39,556 nucleotides of DNA from Candidatus Limicola stercorigallinarum (GCA_018711625.1 DVID01000016.1:1-39556); one strand, 5' to 3'; shown: positions 17,192 to 25,410, numbered from the stretch's first letter. Notes: a model not told the origin generated them from the sequence alone. Numbers and translations are program-made.

Positions 17192-17713
17192 ATGACCGTC
17201 TACAAAGGCAAGCTCCAGATGGACACCCTCGCCGGGAAGCCCACCTATGTGGATATCACCGACGGCGTGCGCGACATCGTGAAGGAGTCGGGCATCAAAG
17301 AGGGCATCGTGGTTGTCATCTCGTGCCACACCACCTGCGCGGTGTTCTCAGAGGAGTATGACCACGACCACACGCCGGATGGTGACACCTTCCTGCAGGC
17401 CGATCTTTCCGACGGTTTGGACAAGATCTTCCCCGAGCAGCACGACTGGAAAACCTACCGTTACCCGGGCATTCAGCACTTTGAGGAGGTCGAAACCTGG
17501 CCCAACCTCGAGGCATGGCTGCCGGGCGGCGACCGCACGCTTCTGTGGAACGGTGATGCTCATCTGCGCTCCACGATCGTGGGCAGCAACCAGACGTTTG
17601 AGGTGGAAAACGGCGAGCTTCAGATGAACGGCCTCGCCAGCATTTACTTTGTTGACTTTGACCGCACGCGTGAGCGCACGCGTAAGGCTAAGGTTGTTGT
17701 CATAGGAGAATAG
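17192..17713 (+). CDS. YjbQ-family protein (UPF0047)
   Basis: The 173-residue product belongs to the YjbQ family, single-domain proteins of unclear function, some of which show weak thiamine-phosphate synthase activity. Typical family blocks are VVVISCHTTCAVFSEE (about 39-54), a DLSDGLDKIFP helix, HLRSTIVGSNQTFEVENGEL (about 125-144) and the C-terminal IYFVDFDRTR. Length is somewhat above the ~140 usual, owing to an insertion around the PEQHDWKTYRYPG segment. AAGGAGG precedes the ATG, inside the end of the isomerase-like gene. Its tight coupling in a PTS sugar operon suggests an accessory role in sugar-phosphate metabolism, but nothing in the sequence shows what it does. Confidence 0.85.
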   Translation: MTVYKGKLQMDTLAGKPTYVDITDGVRDIVKESGIKEGIVVVISCHTTCAVFSEEYDHDHTPDGDTFLQADLSDGLDKIFPEQHDWKTYRYPGIQHFEEVETWPNLEAWLPGGDRTLLWNGDAHLRSTIVGSNQTFEVENGELQMNGLASIYFVDFDRTRERTRKAKVVVIGE

Positions 17714-17773
17714 CGTCGACGTATTGAATGACCCGCTGGTCGCACGCCGGTGCGTTCGCTATGGTAGTCAAGA

Positions 17774-17803
17774 CTCCAAACGCCGTGACGGGAGTGTTTG
17801 GAG
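17774..17803 (+). terminator. Intra-operon hairpin before the PTS IIC gene
   Basis: CTCCAAAC (17774-17781) pairs with GTTTGGAG (17796-17803) over a 14-base loop. There is no T-run, so it may stabilise or divide the mRNA rather than terminate it. It fills the 149-base gap between the YjbQ and IIC genes. Confidence 0.4.
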
Positions 17804-17862
17804 GCTCGGCCCGGTAAGGGGGATGCGGCACAAGCTGCATCCAACACAGGAAAGGGAGAGAA

Positions 17863-19269
17863 ATGGACGCAATTCTAGCTTTCTTCACCTTTATTCAAGG
17901 CCTGGGCGTCTCCGTAATGATGCCCATCATCCTTACCATCATCGGTACCGTTTTGGGTGCCGGCTTTGGTAAGAGCCTTAAGGCCGGCCTCACCGTTGGT
18001 GTAGGCTTCATTGGCCTGAACCTGGTCATCAACAACGTGCTCGGCACCAACCTGGCGCCCGCTGTTGAGGAGATGACCACCCGCTTTGGTCTGGCCCTCA
18101 ACATCATCGATGTTGGTTGGCCGGCGTCTTCGGCAATCGCCATGGGTTCCACCGTTGGCCTCTTCATCATTCCGCTTGGCCTGGTTGTGAACATCATCAT
18201 GCTGCTCACCAACACCACCCAGACGGCCGACGTGGACATCTGGAACTATTGGCACTTTGCCTTCACCGGTTCCATCGTGGCCATCATCACCGACAACATC
18301 ATGCTCGGCTTTGCCGCTGCCGTGATTAACGAGGTTGTGGTGCTTATCCTGGGCGACGTCACCGCTCCGCAGGTTGAGAAGTCGCTCGGTATGCCCGGCG
18401 TTTCCCTGCCTCACGGCTTCACTGCAGCCTTTGCGCCCATCGCCATGTTCGTCAACTGGGTTATCGACAAGATCCCGGGCGTGCGTGACATCAACGTCGA
18501 CGTTGAGTCCATGCAGAAGAAGTTCGGCGTCTTTGGCGAGCCCATCTTTGTTGGCACCATCATTGGTATCATCATCGGCTGCGTTGCCTACTTCGACACC
18601 GCTGACATCGCTGGCTCTGCAACCACCATTCTCACCCTTGGTGTTTCCCTCGGCGCCGTGCTCGTGCTTATCCCGCGTATGGCCGCCCTGCTTATGGAGG
18701 GCCTGCTCCCCATTTCTGATGCCGCTTCCGCCTTCATTCAGAAGCACTTCCAGAACCGCGGCAAGATTTACATCGGCCTCGACTCCGCCGTGGGCGTTGG
18801 CCATCCCGTCACCCTTTCGCTCGCGCTCATCCTGATCCCCGTCATGCTGCTGCTCGCCGTTGTGCTGCAGCCGCTCGGCAACCAGGTCATCCCGTTCGGC
18901 GACCTCTCCACGGCCACCTACATGCTCGTGCTCATCACCCCGATCGTGAACCAGAACGGCTTCCGCGGCCTCATCGTGGGCATCATCGTGCTTGCTGTTG
19001 GCCTGCTCATCTCCACCTACATGGCTCCGTTCCAGACGGCTGCCGCCATGCAGTCCGGCTTTGATATCGCCGCTGCCGCTGGTAGTGCCAACGCTCTGAT
19101 CTCGTCGCTCTGCGATGGCGCCAACCCGCTCACGTTCATCTTCGTGTTCCTGAGCAACCTCAACGGCTATCTGTGCATCGGCATCACCGGCGTTGCTGCT
19201 ATCGTCTTCGCCATTTGGAACCGTGCGCGCATCCTCAAGGAGGCCGCTGAGCTCCACGCGCAGAACTAA
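17863..19269 (+). CDS. PTS galactitol-type permease, EIIC
   Basis: The 468-residue integral membrane protein is an EIIC of the galactitol (Gat) family, which moves a polyol or sugar across the membrane while it is phosphorylated. About ten to twelve hydrophobic helices are visible. GatC-type stretches include MPIILTIIGTVLGAGFGKSL near the N-terminus, NIIDVGWPASSAIAMGS at about 85-100, and GHPVTLSLALILIP near 312. The first residues closely resemble GatC (long FFTFIQGLGVSVMMP start). The ATG follows GGAAAGGGAGAGAA. No EIIB gene is adjacent, although Gat systems normally need IIA, IIB and IIC. Actual substrate unknown; galactitol itself is not implied. Confidence 0.9.
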   Translation: MDAILAFFTFIQGLGVSVMMPIILTIIGTVLGAGFGKSLKAGLTVGVGFIGLNLVINNVLGTNLAPAVEEMTTRFGLALNIIDVGWPASSAIAMGSTVGLFIIPLGLVVNIIMLLTNTTQTADVDIWNYWHFAFTGSIVAIITDNIMLGFAAAVINEVVVLILGDVTAPQVEKSLGMPGVSLPHGFTAAFAPIAMFVNWVIDKIPGVRDINVDVESMQKKFGVFGEPIFVGTIIGIIIGCVAYFDTADIAGSATTILTLGVSLGAVLVLIPRMAALLMEGLLPISDAASAFIQKHFQNRGKIYIGLDSAVGVGHPVTLSLALILIPVMLLLAVVLQPLGNQVIPFGDLSTATYMLVLITPIVNQNGFRGLIVGIIVLAVGLLISTYMAPFQTAAAMQSGFDIAAAAGSANALISSLCDGANPLTFIFVFLSNLNGYLCIGITGVAAIVFAIWNRARILKEAAELHAQN

Positions 19270-19316
19270 GCGCTTCTGAGCCGTCTTCGAGGCGCGCGCC
19301 TTGAAGATGAATGACC

Positions 19317-19358
19317 CGCGGGGCCCGCGCTCGGCAACGGGCGTGGGCCCCGCGCTTT
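19317..19358 (+). terminator. Attenuating hairpin after the PTS IIC gene
   Basis: A 14-bp stem with one G-T pair (19317-19330 with 19341-19354, beginning CGCGGGGCCC) and a 10-base loop, followed by CTTTG. Lying inside the operon, it probably lowers expression of the genes that follow. Confidence 0.6.
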
Positions 19359-19375
19359 GTGAAGGGAGAACAACC

Positions 19376-19954
19376 GTGGAGAACGTCTATACCTATGACG
19401 ACCACCGCTACCGCTTCGACGTCATCGTTCCCGGTGTTGTTGCGGCGATTGCCCTGCCGGTTGCCCTTGGTATGCTGGCGCTCTCGGTGCTCACACCCAT
19501 TGCGCTTGTGGTGCTGGTGGTGGCAGCCTATACGGTGTTTAACACCTTTATCGCCAAGTGTTATCCGCGTCGCGTTTCGGTGAGCGCGACCGAGCTCGTG
19601 CTTGAGTCGTTTGGCAGGCGCGACGCATATCCTCTCGCTCAGATCAAGCGGCTTTCTGTGCGCGAGAACGGTCGGGTGCGCGCAGCCTACATCCGTGTGA
19701 ATGGCGGTGGTGTTGTGCGCGGCCGCTACTTTGTGGGCTGCGGTGACATGTACACCCCCGAGGGCGAGAAGGGTGAGGCGCTGTATCAGTTCTTCCTGAA
19801 TACTGAGGCACGCTTGGACCCCGACAATATTCGCGTGCGGGCACGTCGGGCCGAAACGCGCCGTGTTGAGGCCGCCTCATCTTCGGAGCGTAGTGAAGAT
19901 GAGGAACGCGCCATTCGCTCCGAGCGTCGCTGTCGTCGCCGGCGCAAGCATTAA
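19376..19954 (+). CDS. Small membrane protein with two helices and basic tail
   Basis: This 192-residue protein is not one I can name. Two hydrophobic segments lie at about 15-35 and 40-58, followed by a ~90-residue beta-rich region (RRVSVSATELVLESFGRRDAY then AQIKRLSVRENGRV) that looks like bacterial PH-like (YdbT/DUF304-type) domains. The last ~35 residues are rich in Arg, Glu and Ser and probably disordered. The GTG at 19376 is chosen over the upstream ATG at 19301 because GAAGGGAG precedes it and the longer version would cross the hairpin at 19317. It is located between PTS IIC and the aldolase. An accessory role in the operon is inferred from position only. Confidence 0.7.
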   Translation: MENVYTYDDHRYRFDVIVPGVVAAIALPVALGMLALSVLTPIALVVLVVAAYTVFNTFIAKCYPRRVSVSATELVLESFGRRDAYPLAQIKRLSVRENGRVRAAYIRVNGGGVVRGRYFVGCGDMYTPEGEKGEALYQFFLNTEARLDPDNIRVRARRAETRRVEAASSSERSEDEERAIRSERRCRRRRKH

Positions 19955-20011
19955 TCATCCTGCATTCGTTCGCACGTGTCTGCGTGTACCCCTCTTCTAG
20001 AAAGGATTGTC

Positions 20012-20893
20012 ATGCTAGTAAACCTTCGTGACATCTGCGCCATCGCCGAGCAGAACAACATGGCCATCGGCCAGTTCAATGCTCCCACGCTTGAGGCGGT
20101 GCGCGCGGTTATCGACGCTGCCGAGGCCACCGGCTACCCGGTGATGCTCGGCCATGCCGAGGTCCACGAGAGCGTGGCTCCGCTCGACGTTATGGGCCCG
20201 GTTATGGTGGCTCTGGCCGAGCGCTCCTCCGCTCCCGTGTGCGTGCACCTCGATCACTGCGAGCATCTCTCATACATGCGTCGCGCCCTTGAGATGGGCT
20301 TCAGCGGTGCCATGTACGACGGCTCGATGGAGCCGTATGAGGTCAACGTCGAGAACTCCGCCCGCGCAGCGGCAATGGTGCACGATTTTGACTGTGGCCT
20401 TGAGTGCGAGCTGGGCTCGATGGGTTCGCGCGAGGGCGGTGCCTCCAACGAGGGTGGTACGGCCGAGGAGGCAGGTGCCATCTACACCGACCCCGACCAG
20501 GCGCGTGAGTTTGTGGAGGCCACGGGCCTTGACGTTTTGGCCTGCTCGTTTGGTACGGTGCACGGCCTCTACAAGGGCGAACCGCACCTTTCCTTCGACG
20601 TGCTCACCCAGATTCGCGACCGCGTGAAGGTGCCGCTTGTGATGCATGGCGGCTCGGGCGTGTCCGACGAGGATTACCACAAGGCTATCGACGCTGGCAT
20701 TCGCAAGATCAACTACTTCACCTACGGTGACAAGTTTGCCGCCGAGGCTGCGTGCTCGGTGGTGGATGCCGAGCGTGCTGCCGGCAATGTGGTCTACTGG
20801 ACCAAGCTCACCAGCGCTGCCTACGAGCGCCTGGTGGAGGATTTTGTGCACGTGATTGAGGTCTTCGCCAACGGTGCGGAGCCGGTTGCGTAA
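20012..20893 (+). CDS. Class II ketose-bisphosphate aldolase (GatY/FbaA type)
   Basis: This 293-residue zinc-dependent aldolase cleaves a ketose 1,6-bisphosphate to dihydroxyacetone phosphate and an aldehyde. The family set is present: HLDHCEH with catalytic Asp and zinc His (about 80-86), LECELGSMGSREGG, the zinc-binding FGTVHGLYKG, VMHGGSGV with the third His, and GIRKINYFTYGD for phosphate binding. Length fits GatY/KbaY and fructose-bisphosphate aldolases (285-310). The ATG has AGAAAGGA upstream. Together with the isomerase-like gene it would give lower-glycolysis intermediates from the imported sugar. Tagatose, fructose or another ketose bisphosphate are all possible. Confidence 0.92.
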   Translation: MLVNLRDICAIAEQNNMAIGQFNAPTLEAVRAVIDAAEATGYPVMLGHAEVHESVAPLDVMGPVMVALAERSSAPVCVHLDHCEHLSYMRRALEMGFSGAMYDGSMEPYEVNVENSARAAAMVHDFDCGLECELGSMGSREGGASNEGGTAEEAGAIYTDPDQAREFVEATGLDVLACSFGTVHGLYKGEPHLSFDVLTQIRDRVKVPLVMHGGSGVSDEDYHKAIDAGIRKINYFTYGDKFAAEAACSVVDAERAAGNVVYWTKLTSAAYERLVEDFVHVIEVFANGAEPVA

Positions 20894-20969
20894 CATACAC
20901 CGTCCAAGTGCGTCCCGCTGTGCCCACCGTTGTGCAGGGCCGGGTAGCAATTCATAGATAGGAGCATCC

Positions 20970-21443
20970 ATGTCCACTGTCGATACCGATCTTTTCACGC
21001 CTGAGCTTGTGTTCTTTGACTTCGAGGCCAAAGACCGCTTTGAGTTTTTCAACAAGATGAGCAAGATTCTTGTTGAAAAGGGTTACGTGAAGGACACGTG
21101 GCTCGACGCCATCCTCACCCGCGAGAAGAACTATCCCACGGGCCTGCAGTTTGAGCATATTGCCGTGGCGTTGCCGCATGTTGATCCCGAGAACCTGATT
21201 AAGCCCTACATTGCCGTGATCAAGCCCAAGGAGCCCATTGTGTTTGAGGGCATGGCGGGTATTGGCGGCGACGTTCCCGCCGAGCTCATCGTGAACCTGG
21301 GCCTGCTTGCGCACGCCGAGGGCCAGGTCGCCGTGCTCCAGGCGCTCATGGGTGTGTTTATGGACGAGGCATCGGTTGCCGACATCACCGCCCAGACAAC
21401 GCCTGAGGGCATGGTCGAGACGATGCAGAAGTACTGCGCGTAA
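20970..21443 (+). CDS. PTS EIIA, fructose/galactitol (GatA) type
   Basis: This 157-residue phosphocarrier receives phosphate from HPr and passes it to an EIIB. The EIIA-2 family site is clear: YPTGLQFEHIAVALPH with the active His at residue 70. The rest (VFEGMAGIGGDVPAELIVNL, then LQALMGVF) is typical of GatA-like proteins. GATAGGAG precedes the ATG. It is the last gene of the operon. No EIIB is found in the 16-21 kb region on either strand, so it must use one encoded elsewhere. Confidence 0.9.
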   Translation: MSTVDTDLFTPELVFFDFEAKDRFEFFNKMSKILVEKGYVKDTWLDAILTREKNYPTGLQFEHIAVALPHVDPENLIKPYIAVIKPKEPIVFEGMAGIGGDVPAELIVNLGLLAHAEGQVAVLQALMGVFMDEASVADITAQTTPEGMVETMQKYCA

Positions 21444-21485
21444 GGACGCGTTTGGCCGCTGGCCTTCATTGCGTAAGACGGGTTT

Positions 21486-21523
21486 CGAGGCGCTCCATCT
21501 GCTGTAGCGGGTGGAGCGCCTCG
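21486..21523 (+). terminator. Terminator of the PTS operon
   Basis: A perfect 12-bp stem, CGAGGCGCTCCA (21486-21497) with TGGAGCGCCTCG (21512-21523), and a 14-base loop lies 42 bases after the IIA gene. TTTCG before and CTCGAAA after could lengthen the structure. Confidence 0.75.
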
Positions 21524-21565
21524 CTCGAAAATTCCTGTGATGGCGCTCGCGCTCAGCCTGCAAGC

Positions 21566-21574
21566 TGCCATAAT
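21566..21574 (+). promoter_or_regulatory. Probable extended -10 promoter of purF
   Basis: TGCCATAAT combines a TG extension with a CATAAT box about 60 bases before purF and after the preceding terminator. No purine-responsive operator could be identified. Confidence 0.4.
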
Positions 21575-21632
21575 GGTTGGCTGTAAAACTGAGCGCAGCC
21601 GGCGCGCCGCGCGGTGAGTGACAGGGGAGACT

Positions 21633-23300
21633 ATGCGGGATGCGGGTTTGAGGAACGAATGTACAGGCGAGACTTCGCGCGAGGACGCGCTGCATGAGGA
21701 GTGCGGCGTCTTTGGTATATGGGCGCCCGGTCGCGATGTGGCGCGGCTCACCTACTTTGGTCTGAAAGCCTTGCAGCACCGCGGGCAAGAATCCGCCGGT
21801 ATCGCCGTGGGCGACGGCGACACCGTTATGGTGCGCAAAGACTTGGGGCTCATCGACCAGGTGTTTTCTGATGCAGACCTTTCCTCCCTTACCGGGCAGC
21901 TTGCTGTGGGCCATGTGCGCTACGGCACCGCGGGCGCCAAGAGCTGGGAAGCCGCGCAGCCCCATCTCTCCACCATCAACAGCGTGGTTATCGCCCTTGC
22001 GCATAACGGAACGCTCGTTAACACCGATGAGCTGCGCCGCCAGCTTAATGAGCTGAATGTTCCGTTTGTATCCAACTCCGATTCTGAGGTGGCCTGCAAG
22101 CTTATAGGCTACTTCACGCAGCGCACAAGCCACCTGCGTGAGGGTATTCGCAAAACCATGGAGCTCGTGCGCGGCGGATACGCCATGGCGCTCATCAACG
22201 GGCAAGCGCTCTATGCGTTCCGCGATCCCTTTGGTATTCGCCCACTTGTGTTGGGTCGCTTGGATGATGCGTCGAGCACGGATGGGGCGGTGCCGGGCAG
22301 CGCGGCTGCTTCCGCCGCCGGCTGGGTGGTAGCGTCCGAGACGTGTGCGCTCGACATTGTGGGCGCTACCTACGTGCGTGATATCCGTCCTGGCGAGATT
22401 TTGCGCATCAGTGCCGAGGGCCTCGTGTCCGAGCAAGGTGTTCCCGCGGCCCACGAGCTGGCAGAATGCATCTTTGAACAGGTGTATTTTGCCCGGCCGG
22501 ATTCCATCATGGCAGGTAAATCGGTCTATGCATGCCGCTACGACATGGGCCGGCAGCTTGCGCGCGAGGCGCCCGTGGATGCCGACATGGTTATCGGCGT
22601 GCCCGATTCGGGCTTGCCGCCTGCGGAGGGTTACGCCAGCGAGAGCGGTATCCCCTTTGGTGAGGGTCTCATCAAAAACCGCTACGTGGCACGTACGTTT
22701 ATCCAGCCCACCCAGGAGCTGCGCGCCATGGGCGTGCGCATGAAGCTCAATCCCCTGCGCGACAACATTGCTGGCAAGCGCCTGGTGGTGATTGATGACT
22801 CTATCGTGCGCGGCACCACCATGGTGCAGCTTGTGCGGATGCTTCGCCAGGCGGGTGCGGCCGAGGTGCATGTGCGCATCAACAGCCCCGAGGTGGTGTG
22901 GCCCTGCTTCTATGGCATTGATACCGATGTGCAGGCGCAGCTCATTTCGGCCAATAAATCGGTTGAGCAAATTTGCTCGTATATTGGAGCGGATTCGCTG
23001 GCGTTCCTCTCCGTGGAGGGCTTGCTAGCGTGCATGCCGGCATGCGGGGTGCCCGTGGAGCCGGAGGAGTGCGACGGAGCTGCGGCTGGTGTGAGCGGTT
23101 CCGCGTCGGCATGCCCGGTGCGTGGCTACTGCACGGCGTGCTTTACCGGCGTCTACCCGGTGGCCATTCCCGAGAGTTTTGGCCGCGACAAGTTTATGCC
23201 TGGCTACGACCCGTGCAATCTCACCGAGAACCCGCCGCTTCCGCGCGACGTGGTGGTGGAGAAGGAGCACGACCACAGCTGGGAAGCGCGCAACGCCTAA
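21633..23300 (+). CDS. purF: Amidophosphoribosyltransferase
   Basis: PurF makes phosphoribosylamine from PRPP and glutamine, the first step of purine synthesis. The 555-residue protein has a 23-residue propeptide before the N-terminal nucleophile Cys24 (CGVFGIW), a GHVRYGT segment of the glutaminase domain and the PRPP motif VVIDDSIVRGTT. Cysteines in CMPACG and in YCTACFTG resemble the [4Fe-4S]-binding set of the Bacillus-type enzyme. Two insertions, a Ser/Ala/Gly-rich one at about 213-228 and another at about 475-495, make it longer than the usual ~475-510. The ATG at 21633 follows AGGGGAGA closely; an in-frame GTG at 21618 is less likely. purM follows after 156 bases. Confidence 0.96.
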   Translation: MRDAGLRNECTGETSREDALHEECGVFGIWAPGRDVARLTYFGLKALQHRGQESAGIAVGDGDTVMVRKDLGLIDQVFSDADLSSLTGQLAVGHVRYGTAGAKSWEAAQPHLSTINSVVIALAHNGTLVNTDELRRQLNELNVPFVSNSDSEVACKLIGYFTQRTSHLREGIRKTMELVRGGYAMALINGQALYAFRDPFGIRPLVLGRLDDASSTDGAVPGSAAASAAGWVVASETCALDIVGATYVRDIRPGEILRISAEGLVSEQGVPAAHELAECIFEQVYFARPDSIMAGKSVYACRYDMGRQLAREAPVDADMVIGVPDSGLPPAEGYASESGIPFGEGLIKNRYVARTFIQPTQELRAMGVRMKLNPLRDNIAGKRLVVIDDSIVRGTTMVQLVRMLRQAGAAEVHVRINSPEVVWPCFYGIDTDVQAQLISANKSVEQICSYIGADSLAFLSVEGLLACMPACGVPVEPEECDGAAAGVSGSASACPVRGYCTACFTGVYPVAIPESFGRDKFMPGYDPCNLTENPPLPRDVVVEKEHDHSWEARNA

Positions 23301-23411
23301 GCTGGGCTGCCGCTCCACCCGCGTGCTCACAGGGGCGAGCAGCCTGCTTGCATCAAAGAGATGTGTGTGGTGCGGTGCTTGAACCCGGGCGCGTATGGCT
23401 TGGGCGCACCT

Positions 23412-23419
23412 GCTATGAT
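23412..23419 (+). promoter_or_regulatory. Possible extended -10 promoter of purM
   Basis: The stretch GCTATGAT, with TG just before C in TGCTATGAT, forms an extended -10 box about 40 bases before purM. The 156-base gap after purF leaves room for a separate promoter. No good -35 box is present. Confidence 0.35.
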
Positions 23420-23456
23420 TTGACCATCTGAGAGCTTCTCCCGAAAGGAAGCGCGT

Positions 23457-24575
23457 ATGAGCGACACACCCAAGCACGTTACCTACGAAGACGCCGGCGT
23501 GGACACCGCCGAAGGCGGCCGCGCGGTTGACGCCATCAAGACCATGGTAGCTTCGACCAACCGTCCTGAGGTTATTGGCGGCATCGGCGGTTTTGGCGGC
23601 CTGTTCTCGGCGGCGGCGCTCAAGGACATGGAAGACCCTATTCTCATCTCGGGTACCGACGGCGTGGGCACCAAGCTCGTGCTGGCGCAGCTGCTCGACC
23701 GCCACGAGACGGTGGGTCAAGACCTTGTTGCCATGTGCGTGAACGATATTCTCGCCTCGGGCGCCGAGCCCCTGTTCTTCCTGGATTACATCGCCATCGG
23801 CCACATCGAGGCCGAGCAGATGGCAAAGATCGTGAAGGGCGTGGCAGACGGCTGCAAGTTTGCCGGTTGCGCGCTGGTGGGCGGCGAGATGGCCGAGCAC
23901 CCGGGCGTTATGCGTCCCGATGACTACGACCTTGCGGGCTTTACGGTGGGCGTGGTCGACCGTCCCAAGATGCTCGACCCTGCCAACGTGCGTCCGGGCG
24001 ACGCGATTATCGGCCTGCCGAGCACGGGTATTCATTCCAACGGGTACTCGCTCGTGCGCCGCGTCATTGGTGTGGACGGCTTGGTGCCCGGCACTCCTGA
24101 GGCTGAGGCCAAGCGTGCGGAGTTGGAGCAGCCGCTCGACGAGCTGGGCGGCATTTCGCTGGCAGACGCTCTGCTTGCTCCTACGCGCATCTATGTGAAA
24201 CCCGTGCTCGACCTGCTCCGCCAGGGTGCGCACGTGCATGCCATCGCGCACATCACGGGTGGTGGCATCACCGAGAACCTCAATCGTGCGCTCGCGCCGG
24301 ACGTTGACGCTGTGGTTGATCGCACCTCCTCGCCGCAGGGTTACGCGATGGGCTGGGATATGCCGCCTGTCATTCGCTACATCGCGCACGAGGCTGGCCT
24401 TACGGCCAATGAGGCATGCAAGACGTTCAACATGGGCGTTGGCCTCATGATTATCTGCCCGGCCGAGGAAGAGGCATCTGTTACGGCGGCGCTTGAGGCT
24501 CTGGGCGAGCATCCGTTCCATGTGGGTACGTGCGTTGAGGGCACCGGCAAGGTGGTGTACGCCGATGAGCGTTAA
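23457..24575 (+). CDS. purM: Phosphoribosylformylglycinamidine cyclo-ligase
   Basis: PurM closes FGAM to AIR using ATP in the fifth step of purine synthesis. The 372-residue protein has the family pattern: TYEDAGVDTAEGGRAVDAIK, ISGTDGVGTKLVLAQ with the ATP-binding Asp/Lys region, GQDLVAMCVNDILASGAEPL, ALVGGEMAEHPGVM, AHITGGGITENLNRAL and FNMGVGL. Length is slightly above the usual ~345. The ATG has GAAAGGAAGCGCGT upstream. The stop overlaps the purN start by 11 bases, so the two are translated together. Confidence 0.96.
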   Translation: MSDTPKHVTYEDAGVDTAEGGRAVDAIKTMVASTNRPEVIGGIGGFGGLFSAAALKDMEDPILISGTDGVGTKLVLAQLLDRHETVGQDLVAMCVNDILASGAEPLFFLDYIAIGHIEAEQMAKIVKGVADGCKFAGCALVGGEMAEHPGVMRPDDYDLAGFTVGVVDRPKMLDPANVRPGDAIIGLPSTGIHSNGYSLVRRVIGVDGLVPGTPEAEAKRAELEQPLDELGGISLADALLAPTRIYVKPVLDLLRQGAHVHAIAHITGGGITENLNRALAPDVDAVVDRTSSPQGYAMGWDMPPVIRYIAHEAGLTANEACKTFNMGVGLMIICPAEEEASVTAALEALGEHPFHVGTCVEGTGKVVYADER

Positions 24576-25410
24576 CGAGGAGTACCGCCGCCTGGTTGAA
24601 GAGGCCGGGCTGCCGCCTGAGGCTCTGCCGAGCGAGTCGTTCTTCACCGTGAACGTTGACAGCGAGCTGGCTCGCGCGGCGCGGGAGGCTGCTGGTGCGG
24701 CGGGCGCTGAGGCCAATGACGAGGGCGCTCAGGCCATTCCCACCAACAACGACCTCCAGGCCGCCCGTGCTGCCGCTCGCAAGGCGGGCGACCAGGTGGA
24801 ACCGCTCAAGATTGGCGTGCTCGTTTCGGGTTCCGGCACCAATCTGCAGGCGCTTATCGACTGCATCGCCGCAGGTTCGCTCAACGCGTCCATTGAGCTC
24901 GTGGTGGCAAGCCGCCCCTCGGCTTATGGTCTTAAGCGCGCCGAGGCCGCGGGCATTCAGACGCTCACCCTCTCTAAAGAGGTCTACGCCGACCCCATTG
25001 CTGCCGATGAGGTGATTGCGCACGAGCTTCTGGCTGCTCAGGTGGACTACGTGATCATGGCGGGCTACATGCGCAAGGTGCACGCACCGCTGCTTGCAAC
25101 GTTCCCTAACCGTATCGTCAACCTGCATCCGGCGCTGCTGCCCAGCTTCCAGGGTGCGCACGGCATTGCCGATGCGTACGAGCGCGGTGTAAAGGTAACG
25201 GGCGTGACCGTGCATTTTGCTAATGCTGCCTACGACCAGGGCCCCATCATTGCGCAGGAGCCCGTTCGTGTGGAGGAGGGCATGACGCTCGACGATCTCG
25301 AGGCGGCCATTCATGCGGTGGAGCACAAGCTGTATCCGCAGGTGGTAGAGCTGCTTGCCGAGGGTCGCGTGCAGGTGAGCCCCGATCTTACGGTGGCAAT
25401 CGAATCCTAG
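24565..25410 (+). CDS. purN: Phosphoribosylglycinamide formyltransferase with N-terminal extension
   Basis: PurN transfers a formyl group from 10-formyltetrahydrofolate to GAR. The catalytic domain starts at about residue 82 (KIGVLVSGSGTNLQALID). It contains NLHPALLPSFQGAHG with the catalytic Asn and His, and a YDQGPII segment with the catalytic Asp. The 281-residue length is well above the usual ~190-210 because of an 80-residue Ala/Glu-rich extension with no recognised fold. The ATG at 24565 lies inside purM and is preceded by AAGGTGG ten bases upstream. An internal start closer to the core cannot be excluded, but no good ribosome site was seen there. A hairpin CTGGCTG/CAGCCAG follows at 25430-25458. 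Confidence 0.93.
   Translation: MSVNEEYRRLVEEAGLPPEALPSESFFTVNVDSELARAAREAAGAAGAEANDEGAQAIPTNNDLQAARAAARKAGDQVEPLKIGVLVSGSGTNLQALIDCIAAGSLNASIELVVASRPSAYGLKRAEAAGIQTLTLSKEVYADPIAADEVIAHELLAAQVDYVIMAGYMRKVHAPLLATFPNRIVNLHPALLPSFQGAHGIADAYERGVKVTGVTVHFANAAYDQGPIIAQEPVRVEEGMTLDDLEAAIHAVEHKLYPQVVELLAEGRVQVSPDLTVAIES

Noticed and set aside
17875-19257. A 460-codon frame opposite the PTS IIC gene
   Set aside because: The translation is a His/Asp/Glu-rich low-complexity shadow of hydrophobic codons and has no ribosome site.
20952-22970. A 672-codon open frame on the minus strand
   Set aside because: It lies opposite PTS IIA and purF, which are certain genes. Its translation has no family-like blocks, and the length follows from GC-rich codon bias.
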